From Catenibacillus sp964565805 (GTDB taxonomy: Bacteria > Bacillota > Clostridia > Lachnospirales > Lachnospiraceae), in contig CAZMGH010000010.1 in the NCBI GenBank assembly GCA_964565805.1, forward strand, positions 1-64,000: DNA of 64,000 nt. Direction: 5' to 3'. Each line of letters opens with the position of its first letter. The stretch's first letter is position 1. This document shows, piece by piece, positions 49,670 to 58,859 of the stretch. A program made the translations under genes and the position numbers. The notes beneath the pieces were generated by a model. The model was not told the DNA's origin. It did not search any database and saw only the letters and a program-made list of their open reading frames with translations.

Positions 49670-52339
49670 ATGAAACAATCTTTTAACGTTACCGGTATGA
49701 GCTGCTCCGCCTGCTCTGCCCATGTTGAAAAAAGTGTTGCCAAATTGACCGGTGTTCATTCAGTTTCTGTAAACCTTTTGGCAGCTTCCATGAAGGTAGA
49801 TTACGATGAGAGCGTTCTTTCTGCCGATGATATATGTCAGGCTGTAGATCACGCCGGCTACGGCGCTTCTCCCATGGAGAACGCCTTCGAGGCGCAAAAT
49901 GCCCCCGGTACCGGCGCCGGTGCCGGGGGCGCAGGCTACTCTGTAGCTTCCAGCCCCACTTCCCGGAAAAACCCTATGGCTGATGAGATCAAAAATATGA
50001 AGTTTCGGCTGATCGTGTCCTTTGTTTTTATGATCCCTCTCATGTATATTGCCATGGGCCATATGATGGGACTACCTGTGCCGTCCATTTTTACCGGCGA
50101 GGAGAATGCTGTGATCTTTGCCTTTACCCAGCTTCTTTTGACGGTTCCCGTGATCTATGTGAACCGAAAGTATTATATTAATGGCTATAAGATGCTTTTT
50201 AAAGGCGCTCCAAACATGGACACCCTTATTGCCGTAGGCTCCAGCGCGGCTTTGATCTACGGTATTTTTGTCATCTATCTTATGGCCTATGGCCAGGGAC
50301 ACGGCATCCCGGAGATGGTCTATGAATATATGCATGATCTTTATTTTGAGTCCGCGGCCATGATCCTGACCCTGATCACCTTGGGAAAATTCCTTGAGAC
50401 CCGCTCTAAAGGAAAGACCTCAGAGGCCATTGAAAAACTTATGAATCTGGCGCCAAAGACCGCTGTGCGCATCCGGGAAGACGGCACAGAAGAAGAGATT
50501 CCCGCCCAAAACGTTCTTCCCGGGGATCTTTTGCTGATCCGTCCTGGCGCCTCTATTCCGGTGGATGGGCAGGTGGAGGACGGCCACTCATCGGTGGATG
50601 AGTCCGCCTTAACCGGGGAAAGCATCCCAGTGGAAAAGGCAAAAGGCGCCAGTGTCCTGTCCGCTTCCATTAACGGCAACGGGGCATTAAAGATCCGCGC
50701 CGTCAAAGTCGGGGAGGACAGCACCTTATCCCAGATCATCCGCCTTGTTCAGGAAGCCAGTGCCAGTAAGGCGCCGATTGCCAAGCTGGCAGATAAAATC
50801 AGCGGCATCTTTGTTCCTGCAGTTATGGCTATTGCCCTGGCTGCTTTCCTGATCTGGTTCTTTATTATAGGCGAAAGCTTCTCCTTTGCCTTATCCATCG
50901 GTATTGCCGTTTTGGTCATCTCCTGTCCCTGCGCCCTGGGCCTGGCCACCCCGGTAGCTATTATGGTAGGTACAGGAAAAGGCGCCCAGTACGGTGTGCT
51001 TATAAAATCCGGGGATGCCCTGGAAACTGCTCATAAAGTAAATACCGTTGTCCTGGATAAAACCGGAACCATTACTTTAGGAAAGCCTCAGGTCACAGAT
51101 ATTCTCCCGGCCAGCGCCTTTGACAAGAATGATTTTATCCAGATCTGCGCTTCCCTGGAACAGCTTTCGGAGCATCCTCTAGCCACAGCGGTGATTAATT
51201 ACGCTAAGAGCAAAAATATCCCTCTGCTTCCGGCAGATCATTTTAAGGCCATCCCTGGCCGGGGGATTCAGGGGAATATTCAAGGCCGACATTATATTGC
51301 GGGAAATCTTAAATTTCTTCAGGACGAACATATCCCTGGTCTTGAAGAAAATAACAGCCCGTGGCTTAAAGCTGCCAACCGGCTTTCTGAACAGGGGAAA
51401 ACCCCATTATTTTTCGCCTGCGATGGACATATGGCCGGCATGATCGCCGCCGCGGACGTCGTCAAACCTACCAGCCAGGCGGCCATTAAAGCCTTAAAGC
51501 ATATGGGGATCAAAGTGGTTATGCTCACCGGAGATAACCGGCGCACTGCCCTTGCTGTAGGAAAAATTGTAGGCGCTGACACAGTGATCTCTGATGTGCT
51601 GCCTCAGGATAAGGAGAAAGAAGTGCGCCAGCTTCAGGAAAAAGGCCAGTGTGTGGCCATGGTGGGCGATGGCATTAACGACGCTCCTGCCCTTACTCGG
51701 GCCGATGTGGGCATTGCTATTGGGGCCGGTATGGATGTGGCCATTGAGTCGGCAGATATTGTCCTTATGAAAAGCGACCTTCTGGACGCCGTTACAGCCA
51801 TCCAGCTTTCTAAGGCTGTGATCCGAAATATTAAGGAAAACCTGTTTTGGGCCTTTTTCTACAATACCCTGGGAATCCCATTGGCCGCAGGCGTGCTGTA
51901 CCCCCTGTTCCAGTTAAAGCTTAACCCCATGATCGGCGCGGCGGCCATGAGCTTCAGTTCTGTATGTGTTGTGACCAATGCCCTGCGGCTTAAATTTTTC
52001 AAGCCCAAGAACATTGCCCCTGTTGAAAACACTTCTGTGACAGCCCAGGAGGAACCTGAAATTACAATGATCCCATCCGACACAGATCTGCCGGATGGAT
52101 CACATAAAGATAATGAAAGTGAGGAATTAATTATGGAAAAAACAATGATGATCGAAGGAATGATGTGCAATCACTGTGTAGCCCATGTAACAAAAGCGTT
52201 AAACAATATTGACGGGGTTACTGCCACTGTAAGCCTGGAAGATAAAAACGCGAAGATCACCCTCAACAAAGAGGTCAGCGATGATGTACTGATCAAAGCG
52301 GTCACTGACGCAGGATACGAGGTTACTTCCCTGGCGTGA
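49670..52339 (+). CDS. copA: Copper-exporting P1B-type ATPase with C-terminal CopZ-like domain
   Basis: An 889-residue Cu(I) pump. Order of parts: N-terminal metal-binding domain (GMSCSAC at 9-15), glycine/alanine linker, eight membrane segments with the metal-site SCPCALG, actuator LTGES, phosphorylation DKTGT, SEHPLA in the nucleotide domain and GDGINDAP. After the last membrane segment a linker of about 50 residues leads to a second metal-binding domain (GMMCNHC, residues about 822-889), an unusual C-terminal position. That domain starts with Met822 behind a GAGG site. I chose ATG 49670 over GTG 49658. csoR follows after 15 bases. Confidence 0.95.
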   Translation: MKQSFNVTGMSCSACSAHVEKSVAKLTGVHSVSVNLLAASMKVDYDESVLSADDICQAVDHAGYGASPMENAFEAQNAPGTGAGAGGAGYSVASSPTSRKNPMADEIKNMKFRLIVSFVFMIPLMYIAMGHMMGLPVPSIFTGEENAVIFAFTQLLLTVPVIYVNRKYYINGYKMLFKGAPNMDTLIAVGSSAALIYGIFVIYLMAYGQGHGIPEMVYEYMHDLYFESAAMILTLITLGKFLETRSKGKTSEAIEKLMNLAPKTAVRIREDGTEEEIPAQNVLPGDLLLIRPGASIPVDGQVEDGHSSVDESALTGESIPVEKAKGASVLSASINGNGALKIRAVKVGEDSTLSQIIRLVQEASASKAPIAKLADKISGIFVPAVMAIALAAFLIWFFIIGESFSFALSIGIAVLVISCPCALGLATPVAIMVGTGKGAQYGVLIKSGDALETAHKVNTVVLDKTGTITLGKPQVTDILPASAFDKNDFIQICASLEQLSEHPLATAVINYAKSKNIPLLPADHFKAIPGRGIQGNIQGRHYIAGNLKFLQDEHIPGLEENNSPWLKAANRLSEQGKTPLFFACDGHMAGMIAAADVVKPTSQAAIKALKHMGIKVVMLTGDNRRTALAVGKIVGADTVISDVLPQDKEKEVRQLQEKGQCVAMVGDGINDAPALTRADVGIAIGAGMDVAIESADIVLMKSDLLDAVTAIQLSKAVIRNIKENLFWAFFYNTLGIPLAAGVLYPLFQLKLNPMIGAAAMSFSSVCVVTNALRLKFFKPKNIAPVENTSVTAQEEPEITMIPSDTDLPDGSHKDNESEELIMEKTMMIEGMMCNHCVAHVTKALNNIDGVTATVSLEDKNAKITLNKEVSDDVLIKAVTDAGYEVTSLA
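52133..52339 (+). CDS. Possible internally started CopZ-like copper chaperone
   Basis: Inside the copA frame, ATG at 52133 is preceded by GTGAGGAATTAATT, giving a GAGG RBS at eight bases. Translation from it would yield a 68-residue free metal-binding protein (GMMCNHC, ferredoxin-like fold) of normal CopZ length. It could deliver Cu(I) to the pump. Either the fusion arose from copA and copZ losing the stop between them, or both forms are made. No expression evidence is available. Confidence 0.45.
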   Translation: MEKTMMIEGMMCNHCVAHVTKALNNIDGVTATVSLEDKNAKITLNKEVSDDVLIKAVTDAGYEVTSLA

Positions 52340-52354
52340 TCAAAGGAGGCGGCC

Positions 52355-52618
52355 ATGAAAGCTGACAAAAAAAATATTACCCGTCTTTTAAAAACTGCCC
52401 GCGGGCAGATTGACGGCATCTTAAATATGGTTGAGGAGGACAGGTACTGTATGGATATTTCCAATCAGCTCCTGGCCACTCAGGCCATTTTAAATAAGAT
52501 CAATAAAGAGATCCTTCACGCCCATATGGAACATTGCGTGAAGGAATCCATGACAACCGAAGGATCATCCCAGAAAATCGATGAGATCATGACCCTCATT
52601 GATAAAATGATGAAATAG
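52355..52618 (+). CDS. csoR: CsoR-family copper-sensing repressor
   Basis: An 87-residue all-helical repressor. Copper ligands of the family are present as Cys in DRYCMDI (residue 32) and His and Cys in HAHMEHCV (57-62). N-terminal TRLLKTARGQIDGILNMVEE is the typical first helix. The start follows AAAGGAGG, 15 bases after the copA stop. It would repress the unit from the palindrome at 49621-49638 and let go when Cu(I) binds. Confidence 0.93.
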   Translation: MKADKKNITRLLKTARGQIDGILNMVEEDRYCMDISNQLLATQAILNKINKEILHAHMEHCVKESMTTEGSSQKIDEIMTLIDKMMK

Positions 52619-52644
52619 ACGAAAGATAAAAGGAGTACCTGTTC

Positions 52645-53940
52645 ATGTTACAAAATAAACCTGTCCAACACTTGTTTGATTTCCTTAATGCCAGTGTTTC
52701 CCCTTTTCACACCGTTTCCCACGCTCAGGCAGTGCTTGAGGCTGCCGGATTTCAGGAACTGGATTTTAAGGAGTCCTGGACCCTTGTTCCGGGAAATGCC
52801 TACTACTGCCGTACTTTTTCCGGTGAATTGTTCGCGTTTAAACTGGGAAAGGAGCTGAAGCTGGAAAATGGCATCCGCATTGCCGGAGGTCATACAGACT
52901 GGCCCTGTTTAAAGCTTAAGCCGGCCCCCACATTTACTCAAAAAGGGTATCTCCAGGCTAATGTGGAAGTTTACGGAGGTCCTATTTTAAATACATTTTT
53001 CGACCGGCCTCTGTCCATTGCGGGAAAAATTTCTATCCGGAGCAATGACCTGCTCCGCCCTCAGATCCGCTATATTGACTTGAAAAAGCCGGTATGCATT
53101 ATCCCCAATCTGGCTATCCACATGAACCGTAAAGTAAATGAAGGGGTAGCCATTGACCAGCAGGCCCATCTTATGCCTGTCCTTGGTATGGCGGAGGATA
53201 CTTTAAACCAGGGGGATATGCTCCTGGAATATATTGCCGACCATGAAAATATAGATCCTAGGGATCTTCTGGATTATGAACTTTATCTTTATAATTTGGA
53301 CGCGCCGACTGCCATAGGCCTTAATGATGCGCTGATCAGTTCTCCCCGCCTGGACGACACGACAGCGGTATCTGCCATTATCCACGGTCTAATTGAAAGC
53401 ACGCCGTCAGACACCCTCTGTCTTGGGGCGCTTTTTGATAACGAGGAGATCGGCAGCCGCACAAAACAGGGCGCGGACGCATGGACATTAAATCTTGTCC
53501 TGGAAAAAATCTGGGCTGCCTTTGGAAAATCCTCTGTGGAATGTTACAGCCACATCAGCGACAGCATGATCCTGTCTATTGACGTAGGACATGGCTATCA
53601 CCCCAATTATCCCGCAGCGGGAGACATTACCACATTTCCAGTCCTGGGCAAAGGCTTTGTGATCAAGTCAGACAGCAATCAGAAATATGCCTGGGACTGT
53701 GAAGCCATTGGGGCCATGCTCCAGCTGTGCCAGCGCTTTAATATTCCATGTCAGCGCTTTGCCAAGCGTTCCGGCATGGCGGGAGGCGGCACCATCGCCT
53801 CTTTAGTGTCTTCCCATATTCCATTAAAGACGGTAGATATGGGCGTTCCTCTCCTTTCCATGCACTCCTCCCGGGAACTTATGGCTGCCAGAGATCAGGA
53901 AGCTTTGGAAAATGCGGTAACAGCTTTTATGAGCCTTTGA
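52645..53940 (+). CDS. M18-family aminopeptidase
   Basis: A 431-residue dinuclear zinc aminopeptidase that clips aspartyl or other N-terminal residues from peptides in the cytosol. Metal ligands: GGHTDWP, LDDTTAV, DNEEIGSRTKQGA, SIDVGHGYHPN and the final LLSMHSSREL. The start follows GGAG at nine bases. It lies 26 bases after csoR on the same strand, so it may share the copper transcript, though no functional link is evident. Confidence 0.93.
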   Translation: MLQNKPVQHLFDFLNASVSPFHTVSHAQAVLEAAGFQELDFKESWTLVPGNAYYCRTFSGELFAFKLGKELKLENGIRIAGGHTDWPCLKLKPAPTFTQKGYLQANVEVYGGPILNTFFDRPLSIAGKISIRSNDLLRPQIRYIDLKKPVCIIPNLAIHMNRKVNEGVAIDQQAHLMPVLGMAEDTLNQGDMLLEYIADHENIDPRDLLDYELYLYNLDAPTAIGLNDALISSPRLDDTTAVSAIIHGLIESTPSDTLCLGALFDNEEIGSRTKQGADAWTLNLVLEKIWAAFGKSSVECYSHISDSMILSIDVGHGYHPNYPAAGDITTFPVLGKGFVIKSDSNQKYAWDCEAIGAMLQLCQRFNIPCQRFAKRSGMAGGGTIASLVSSHIPLKTVDMGVPLLSMHSSRELMAARDQEALENAVTAFMSL

Positions 53941-53979
53941 TTTTGTGCTGATTTTGTATGAGAAATCTGAAAAATCCAG

Positions 53980-54008
53980 TTGATAAAATGGAAATAAACA
54001 GGTATACT
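53980..54008 (+). promoter_or_regulatory. tgt promoter
   Basis: TTGATA (53980-53985), 17 bases, TATACT (54003-54008), about 40 bases before the tgt start. Confidence 0.7.
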
Positions 54009-54049
54009 TATAACATTAGCTAAAATTTCCAAAAACATGTGAGGTTTTT

Positions 54050-55186
54050 ATGTATCGGATGATTACTACAGATGGACGGGCAAAACGGGCCGAGCTTCAA
54101 ACTGTACATGGGACGATCCAGACACCGGTGTTTATGAATGTAGGGACTGTAGGCGCCATTAAAGGCGCGGTTTCTACCATGGATCTTCATGAGATTGGAA
54201 CTCAGGTGGAATTGTCGAATACCTATCATCTTCATGTAAGACCAGGTGATCCGGTGATCAAAAAGCTGGGAGGCCTTCATCGTTTTATGAACTGGGACAG
54301 GCCCATCCTTACCGATTCCGGAGGATTTCAGGTATTTTCTCTGACAGGTCTTAGAAAGATCAAAGAAGAGGGCGTGTATTTTAATTCTCATATTGACGGA
54401 CGAAAGATTTTTATGGGGCCTGAGGAGAGTATGCAGATTCAGTCAAATTTGGCATCCACTATCGCCATGGCCTTTGACGAATGTGCGCCTTATCCTGCAG
54501 ACCGGAATTATATGATCAATTCAGTAAACCGCACGACCCGTTGGCTGAAACGGTGCAAGGATGAGATGGGACGGCTGAACAGTCTGGAGGATACCATTAA
54601 CCCTCATCAGCTTTTATTTGGCATTAATCAGGGAGGAACCTATGAGGACATCCGTGTTGATCATGCCAAAGCTATCTCAGAGATGGAACTGGATGGGTAT
54701 GCCATAGGCGGCTTGGCTGTGGGAGAGACTCATGAACAGATGTATTATATTTTAGATCAGGTTATACCCTATCTGCCTCAGGATAAACCCACCTATCTTA
54801 TGGGTGTGGGAACGCCGGCCAATATTTTGGAAGGTGTGGACCGGGGCGTTGACTTTTTTGACTGTGTGTATCCGTCCCGCAACGGCCGCCACGGTCATGT
54901 GTATACCAATCAGGGAAAGCTGAACCTGTTTAATGCCAAGTATGAGCTGGATGATCGGCCTATTGAGGATGGCTGCCAGTGTCCCGCATGCCGCAGCTAC
55001 ACCAGAGCTTATATCCGCCATTTGCTTAAAGCCAAGGAAATGTTGGGGATGCGTTTATGTGTGCTCCATAACCTGTACTTTTATAACCATCTCATGGAAG
55101 AGATCCGTCAGGCCATCGAAGAGCACCGGTATAGTACATTCAAAAAAGCAAAACTGGAAAGTTTTTGTAATAGTTCGGCTGGCTGA
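54050..55186 (+). CDS. tgt: tRNA-guanine transglycosylase
   Basis: Tgt exchanges guanine-34 for a queuosine precursor base in GU(N) anticodon tRNAs. The 378-residue barrel has LTDSGGFQVFSL, the nucleophile aspartate in FDCVYPSRNGRHG and the zinc site C-x-C-x2-C plus His (CQCPACRSY ... VLHNLYFY). ATG 54050 follows GTGAGG. yajC follows 50 bases later, a common pairing near the secDF/queA region. Confidence 0.97.
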   Translation: MYRMITTDGRAKRAELQTVHGTIQTPVFMNVGTVGAIKGAVSTMDLHEIGTQVELSNTYHLHVRPGDPVIKKLGGLHRFMNWDRPILTDSGGFQVFSLTGLRKIKEEGVYFNSHIDGRKIFMGPEESMQIQSNLASTIAMAFDECAPYPADRNYMINSVNRTTRWLKRCKDEMGRLNSLEDTINPHQLLFGINQGGTYEDIRVDHAKAISEMELDGYAIGGLAVGETHEQMYYILDQVIPYLPQDKPTYLMGVGTPANILEGVDRGVDFFDCVYPSRNGRHGHVYTNQGKLNLFNAKYELDDRPIEDGCQCPACRSYTRAYIRHLLKAKEMLGMRLCVLHNLYFYNHLMEEIRQAIEEHRYSTFKKAKLESFCNSSAG

Positions 55187-55236
55187 ACTGTTACGGGCTT
55201 TTTGATAAATGATAAAAAATAAGGAGGTCATGTACA

Positions 55237-55518
55237 ATGCAATGGGCAATCATCGTTGTTTATATTGTGATTTTTGCAGTATTCTTATACTTTATTTCCA
55301 TTCGTCCGCAGAAAAAACAGCAGAAGAAAATGGATGCAATGATCGCAGCTTTGGAGGTTGGTGACAGTATCCTGACCACCAGCGGTTTTTATGGTGTTGT
55401 CATTGATATTACCGATGAGGTTGTTATCGTAGAATTTGGCAGCAACAAAAACTGCCGTATTCCTATGCAAAAAACTGCCATCGTTCAGGTAGAAAAAGCA
55501 AATAGTGAAGACGAATAG
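55237..55518 (+). CDS. yajC: Preprotein translocase subunit YajC
   Basis: A 93-residue protein with one N-terminal membrane helix (residues 3-24), the RPQKKQQKKM motif and a small cytoplasmic domain with LEVGDSILTTSGFYGVV. It helps the Sec translocase. ATG 55237 follows AAGGAGG. A terminator follows. Confidence 0.95.
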   Translation: MQWAIIVVYIVIFAVFLYFISIRPQKKQQKKMDAMIAALEVGDSILTTSGFYGVVIDITDEVVIVEFGSNKNCRIPMQKTAIVQVEKANSEDE

Positions 55519-55566
55519 GTATTAAAAGATACTATGGAACCGTTTACCTGCTGAACGATTAATCGG

Positions 55567-55596
55567 ATAGGGGAAGGAATCTTCCCCTATTGTTTT
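55567..55596. terminator. Terminator between yajC and ugpB-like gene
   Basis: ATAGGGGAAG and CTTCCCCTAT pair perfectly around GAAT and are followed by TGTTTT. It lies between convergent genes. Confidence 0.8.
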
Positions 55597-55617
55597 GTAC
55601 AGGTTTGTATGTTCTAT

Positions 55618-56994
55618 TTATTCCTGACTCTGAATACTTCTGTTAGCTGTCTCAATCTGACGGTTTGTGCTGTCTGCGGCGCTGGCAATCGCTTCATCTA
55701 CATCGCCGCCGTTGTAAACCAGTTCCTGAGCAGACTCAAGGTCATTTCTCAACTGAGAAAGCTGGGACAGAAGAGGCCCTGCTGTTGCTGTTGTTTCCTT
55801 AGCGTTAAGAAGCTGATCTGCAGCTACCTTTAACTGAGGTCTTTCTGTATAAATATCTGTCATAGTCTGTGTATCATAGGAATCTGTGTTAATTGGAAAA
55901 TAACCTGTATCACCGGCCCATACTGCCTGTACTTCCGCAGATGTAGCATATTCAAAAAATGCCATAACTCCGGCCTTTACTTCATCAGAAAGACCATCAG
56001 CCACACAAAGAGCACCGCCACCGGCATATACGCCCTGAGGCTCCACGCCTTCAGGAACCGGAAGCATGCTTACACCTACTTCAAAAGGAGCGCTGTCTAT
56101 GATCTGTGCTGCATAGGCAGAGGTTGTAATAAACATGGCAATGTCACCCTGGTTAAAACCGGTCATAACATTATCACTGCTTGTACCATAATTTACAAAT
56201 GCGTCTGCATCAATCAGCTGTTTCAGCCAGTTAAAAATCTGAGTCATCTCATCCTGGTAAGCCACTTCTGTAGCTCTTGCAGAACGGCCATTATCATTAT
56301 TAATGATCAGACCGCCCATATTGGTGACCATCTGATCCAGGGCATATCCGTAAACCGGCATGGAGAAGGCTTTCATCCCATCATTGGCATCTGCGATAGC
56401 TGTGGCAGACTCCAGGATTCCTTCAAAGGTTGACGGAGCTTCATCATAGCCCGCTGCTGCCAGAGCATCTACATTGTAATAAAGCACAGGTGAAGAACAG
56501 TTAAAAGGCATTGCATACATTTCCCCATCTACTGTATAGAAGTTTACAGCCTGGGGAAGAAGCTGGTCTGCATTGTAGTTGTATTCTTCAATAAGATCAG
56601 ACACTGATGCGATAAGACCGGAATCCAGCATTGCCTGCAGATTCTGCTCGCCGATCTGGATGATTGCCGGGCTTCCGCTGCCGCCGTTCATGTTCAGGAA
56701 CTTTGAAATAGATTCATCATAGCTGCCCTGAGCTTCCATAGTTACATGAACGTCGCTCTGGCTGGCATTAAAATCATCTACAATCTTTTGAAGCGCTGTC
56801 TGAGTATTTCCGCTCATAGCGTGCCAGAATAATACTTCTGTAGCTCCTGTGCTGCTCTCTCCGGAAGCTGCTGTTGTTCCTGCCTGGGCCGTATTACCGC
56901 CGGAGCATCCGGCCAAAGCGGCAGTTGTCATGGCTGCAGCTGCTAAAACAACAGTACAACGTTTCACAATTTTCTTACTTTCTCTCTTAAACAT
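55618..56994 (-). CDS. UgpB-like ABC transporter substrate-binding lipoprotein
   Basis: A 458-residue family 1 extracellular solute-binding protein with a lipoprotein signal (lipobox ALAGC near residue 30). It shares with glycerol-3-phosphate binding protein UgpB the segments MPFNCSSPVLYYN and TGYFPIN, which supports a phosphate-ester ligand over a plain sugar, though not firmly. ATG 56994 follows AAGGAGG. It is the last gene of the ABC operon; binding proteins are more often first. Confidence 0.85.
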   Translation of the reverse strand: MFKRESKKIVKRCTVVLAAAAMTTAALAGCSGGNTAQAGTTAASGESSTGATEVLFWHAMSGNTQTALQKIVDDFNASQSDVHVTMEAQGSYDESISKFLNMNGGSGSPAIIQIGEQNLQAMLDSGLIASVSDLIEEYNYNADQLLPQAVNFYTVDGEMYAMPFNCSSPVLYYNVDALAAAGYDEAPSTFEGILESATAIADANDGMKAFSMPVYGYALDQMVTNMGGLIINNDNGRSARATEVAYQDEMTQIFNWLKQLIDADAFVNYGTSSDNVMTGFNQGDIAMFITTSAYAAQIIDSAPFEVGVSMLPVPEGVEPQGVYAGGGALCVADGLSDEVKAGVMAFFEYATSAEVQAVWAGDTGYFPINTDSYDTQTMTDIYTERPQLKVAADQLLNAKETTATAGPLLSQLSQLRNDLESAQELVYNGGDVDEAIASAADSTNRQIETANRSIQSQE

Positions 56995-57020
56995 AATTTC
57001 CTCCTTCTTGGCCTGTTTTT

Positions 57021-57050
57021 AAGGCCATACGGGTATCCTCTTTTGGGATG
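57021..57050 (-). repeat. Short intergenic hairpin element, copy C
   Basis: Minus strand CATCCCAAAAGAGGATACCC then GTATGGCCTT, a looser hairpin with the same ATACC core as copies A, B and D. It lies between the inner-membrane subunit and binding protein genes. Confidence 0.45.
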
Positions 57051-57065
57051 GTTATACTTCTATTT

Positions 57066-57884
57066 CTATTTAATCGCTCCCTTGGTCAAACCTTCCTGGA
57101 GCCGTTTCTGTCCTGCAAAAATCAAGATCAATGTAGGAATGGATACAATAATGGCGCCTGCGCTGATCATGGCGTAATCACTGCTGCCGTCTACATTTTT
57201 TAACTGGCGCAGACCAATCTGGACGGTACGCACAGACTCATTCGTTGTGGACAATAAAGGCCACATATAAGAATTCCAGCTGACAAGGAAATTATAAATT
57301 GCTAATGTTACAATGCTGTTTTTTACCATAGGCACTGTAACCTTACGGAAGAAATAGAAGTCACTGACACCAGCCATCTGACCGGCTTCCCGCAGTTCCC
57401 AGGGAATCTGCTTCAGGTTCTGCCTCAGCAGGAAAATGCCGAAGGTTGACGCAAGACTTGGAAGTATGAGTCCCGGAAAGGTATCCAGCAGGTTCCAGCT
57501 TCGTATGGTCTGGAAGTTACTGATCACCAGCACCTCAGACGGGATCATCATGGTTGCCATAAACAAACCGAACAAAACGTTCTTGCCCTTAATGTCAATA
57601 AATACAATAGCATAAGAGGCCAGCAGAGCCAGGATGATCTGGAGCACCGTACATGCCACCGCAACCACAAGAGAATTGAACATGTATTTCAGCAAAGGCT
57701 GAGTCTGGAATGCATGGACAAAATTTTCAAAATGCAGGGATGTAGGAATAAACTGTCCATTGGCAATATCCATATTATCGGACAAGCTTAAGGCTACAGA
57801 AAATACAATGGGGAAGAACACTAAAATCGCGCTGATGATCAGCAGTATGTAAATAATGATTTTTTGAGTTCTGCTTTCGATCAT
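57066..57884 (-). CDS. ABC transporter permease, UgpE/MalG type
   Basis: A 272-residue membrane subunit with six segments and the EAA loop in WELREAGQMAGVSDFYFFRKVTVPM that contacts the ATPase. I chose ATG 57884, which overlaps the stop of the first permease gene as ATGA; a GTG five codons upstream lies on the RBS AAAGGTGG. It pairs with the UgpA-type subunit to form the channel. Confidence 0.92.
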   Translation of the reverse strand: MIESRTQKIIIYILLIISAILVFFPIVFSVALSLSDNMDIANGQFIPTSLHFENFVHAFQTQPLLKYMFNSLVVAVACTVLQIILALLASYAIVFIDIKGKNVLFGLFMATMMIPSEVLVISNFQTIRSWNLLDTFPGLILPSLASTFGIFLLRQNLKQIPWELREAGQMAGVSDFYFFRKVTVPMVKNSIVTLAIYNFLVSWNSYMWPLLSTTNESVRTVQIGLRQLKNVDGSSDYAMISAGAIIVSIPTLILIFAGQKRLQEGLTKGAIK

Positions 57885-58840
57885 TGATAAGTTACCCACC
57901 TTTCTGTCAGCTTCGTCTGAAGCATGGAAATTACAAATATGATCAGGAAGAGCACAACACCCTGAGCAGTTGCGGAGCCGTACTGATAGTTGACAAAAGC
58001 TTCCTCGTATAAGCCGTAAACTAAAAGATTTGTTCCGTTCACAGGTCCGCCCTGGGTCAGCATATCAATAACGCCGAAGGACTGGAAGGCTCCGATAATG
58101 GACGTCACAAACACAAAGAACAGAGACGGGGAAATCAGCGGAATGGTCACCTTTCTAAGACGGTAAAAGAAGCCTCCGCCTACGATTTCCACACTTTCAT
58201 AATAGGATTTGTCAATATTTTTCATGCCGCCCATCAGCACCAGATAGGAAAATCCGATGTTCATCCATACGGAAACTAAAGCCACAGACACAAGAGCGAT
58301 CTTAGGATCTGTCAGCCACCCTACATTTTCTCCGCCAAAGGCATTAACGATCTTGTTTAAAAGTCCTACTGTAGGATGGAATAAAAAGTTCCAGAAAACA
58401 GAGCCTGCGGCCACGGAAATACCCATGGTGGATGAAAAGATGGTATTAAAGATTCCCGCGCCTTTAACATTGCTGCTGGCTAAAACTGCCAGGAACAGGG
58501 AAATAATAATCGTCAGGGGCACTGTGATCAGTGTATAAATAATGGTCTGCCAAAGACTTTGGAGGTATACCGGATCCTGGAACAGATCAATATAGTTTTG
58601 AAGTCCTACAAACAGTGTTAAAAATCCCCGGTTGTCAGAAAGGAAAAAGCTTTGTATAATGGTGCGGATAAACGGGTAAATAACAAATATCGCGAATAAT
58701 GCTATAGAAGGCAGTACGTAAAGCATACCGCTGCACCAGTTTTTCCTTGCCTGTTTTTTTTCCTCTTTTTTTAATTCTTGAAACAGGCTGGCCTCCCGGA
58801 TACCTGGAAGCTGCTCTCCCTGAGCCAGATTTACGCTCAT
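57881..58840 (-). CDS. ABC transporter permease, UgpA/MalF type
   Basis: A 319-residue membrane subunit with six segments after a cytoplasmic N-terminus. The EAA loop reads YYESVEIVGGGFFYRLRKVTIP, with the conserved glycine. ATG 58840 follows AAAGGAGG. It lies 19 bases after the ATPase gene and overlaps the second permease gene by four bases. Confidence 0.92.
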   Translation of the reverse strand: MSVNLAQGEQLPGIREASLFQELKKEEKKQARKNWCSGMLYVLPSIALFAIFVIYPFIRTIIQSFFLSDNRGFLTLFVGLQNYIDLFQDPVYLQSLWQTIIYTLITVPLTIIISLFLAVLASSNVKGAGIFNTIFSSTMGISVAAGSVFWNFLFHPTVGLLNKIVNAFGGENVGWLTDPKIALVSVALVSVWMNIGFSYLVLMGGMKNIDKSYYESVEIVGGGFFYRLRKVTIPLISPSLFFVFVTSIIGAFQSFGVIDMLTQGGPVNGTNLLVYGLYEEAFVNYQYGSATAQGVVLFLIIFVISMLQTKLTERWVTYQ

Positions 58841-58859
58841 AATTCTTCTCTTCCTCCTT

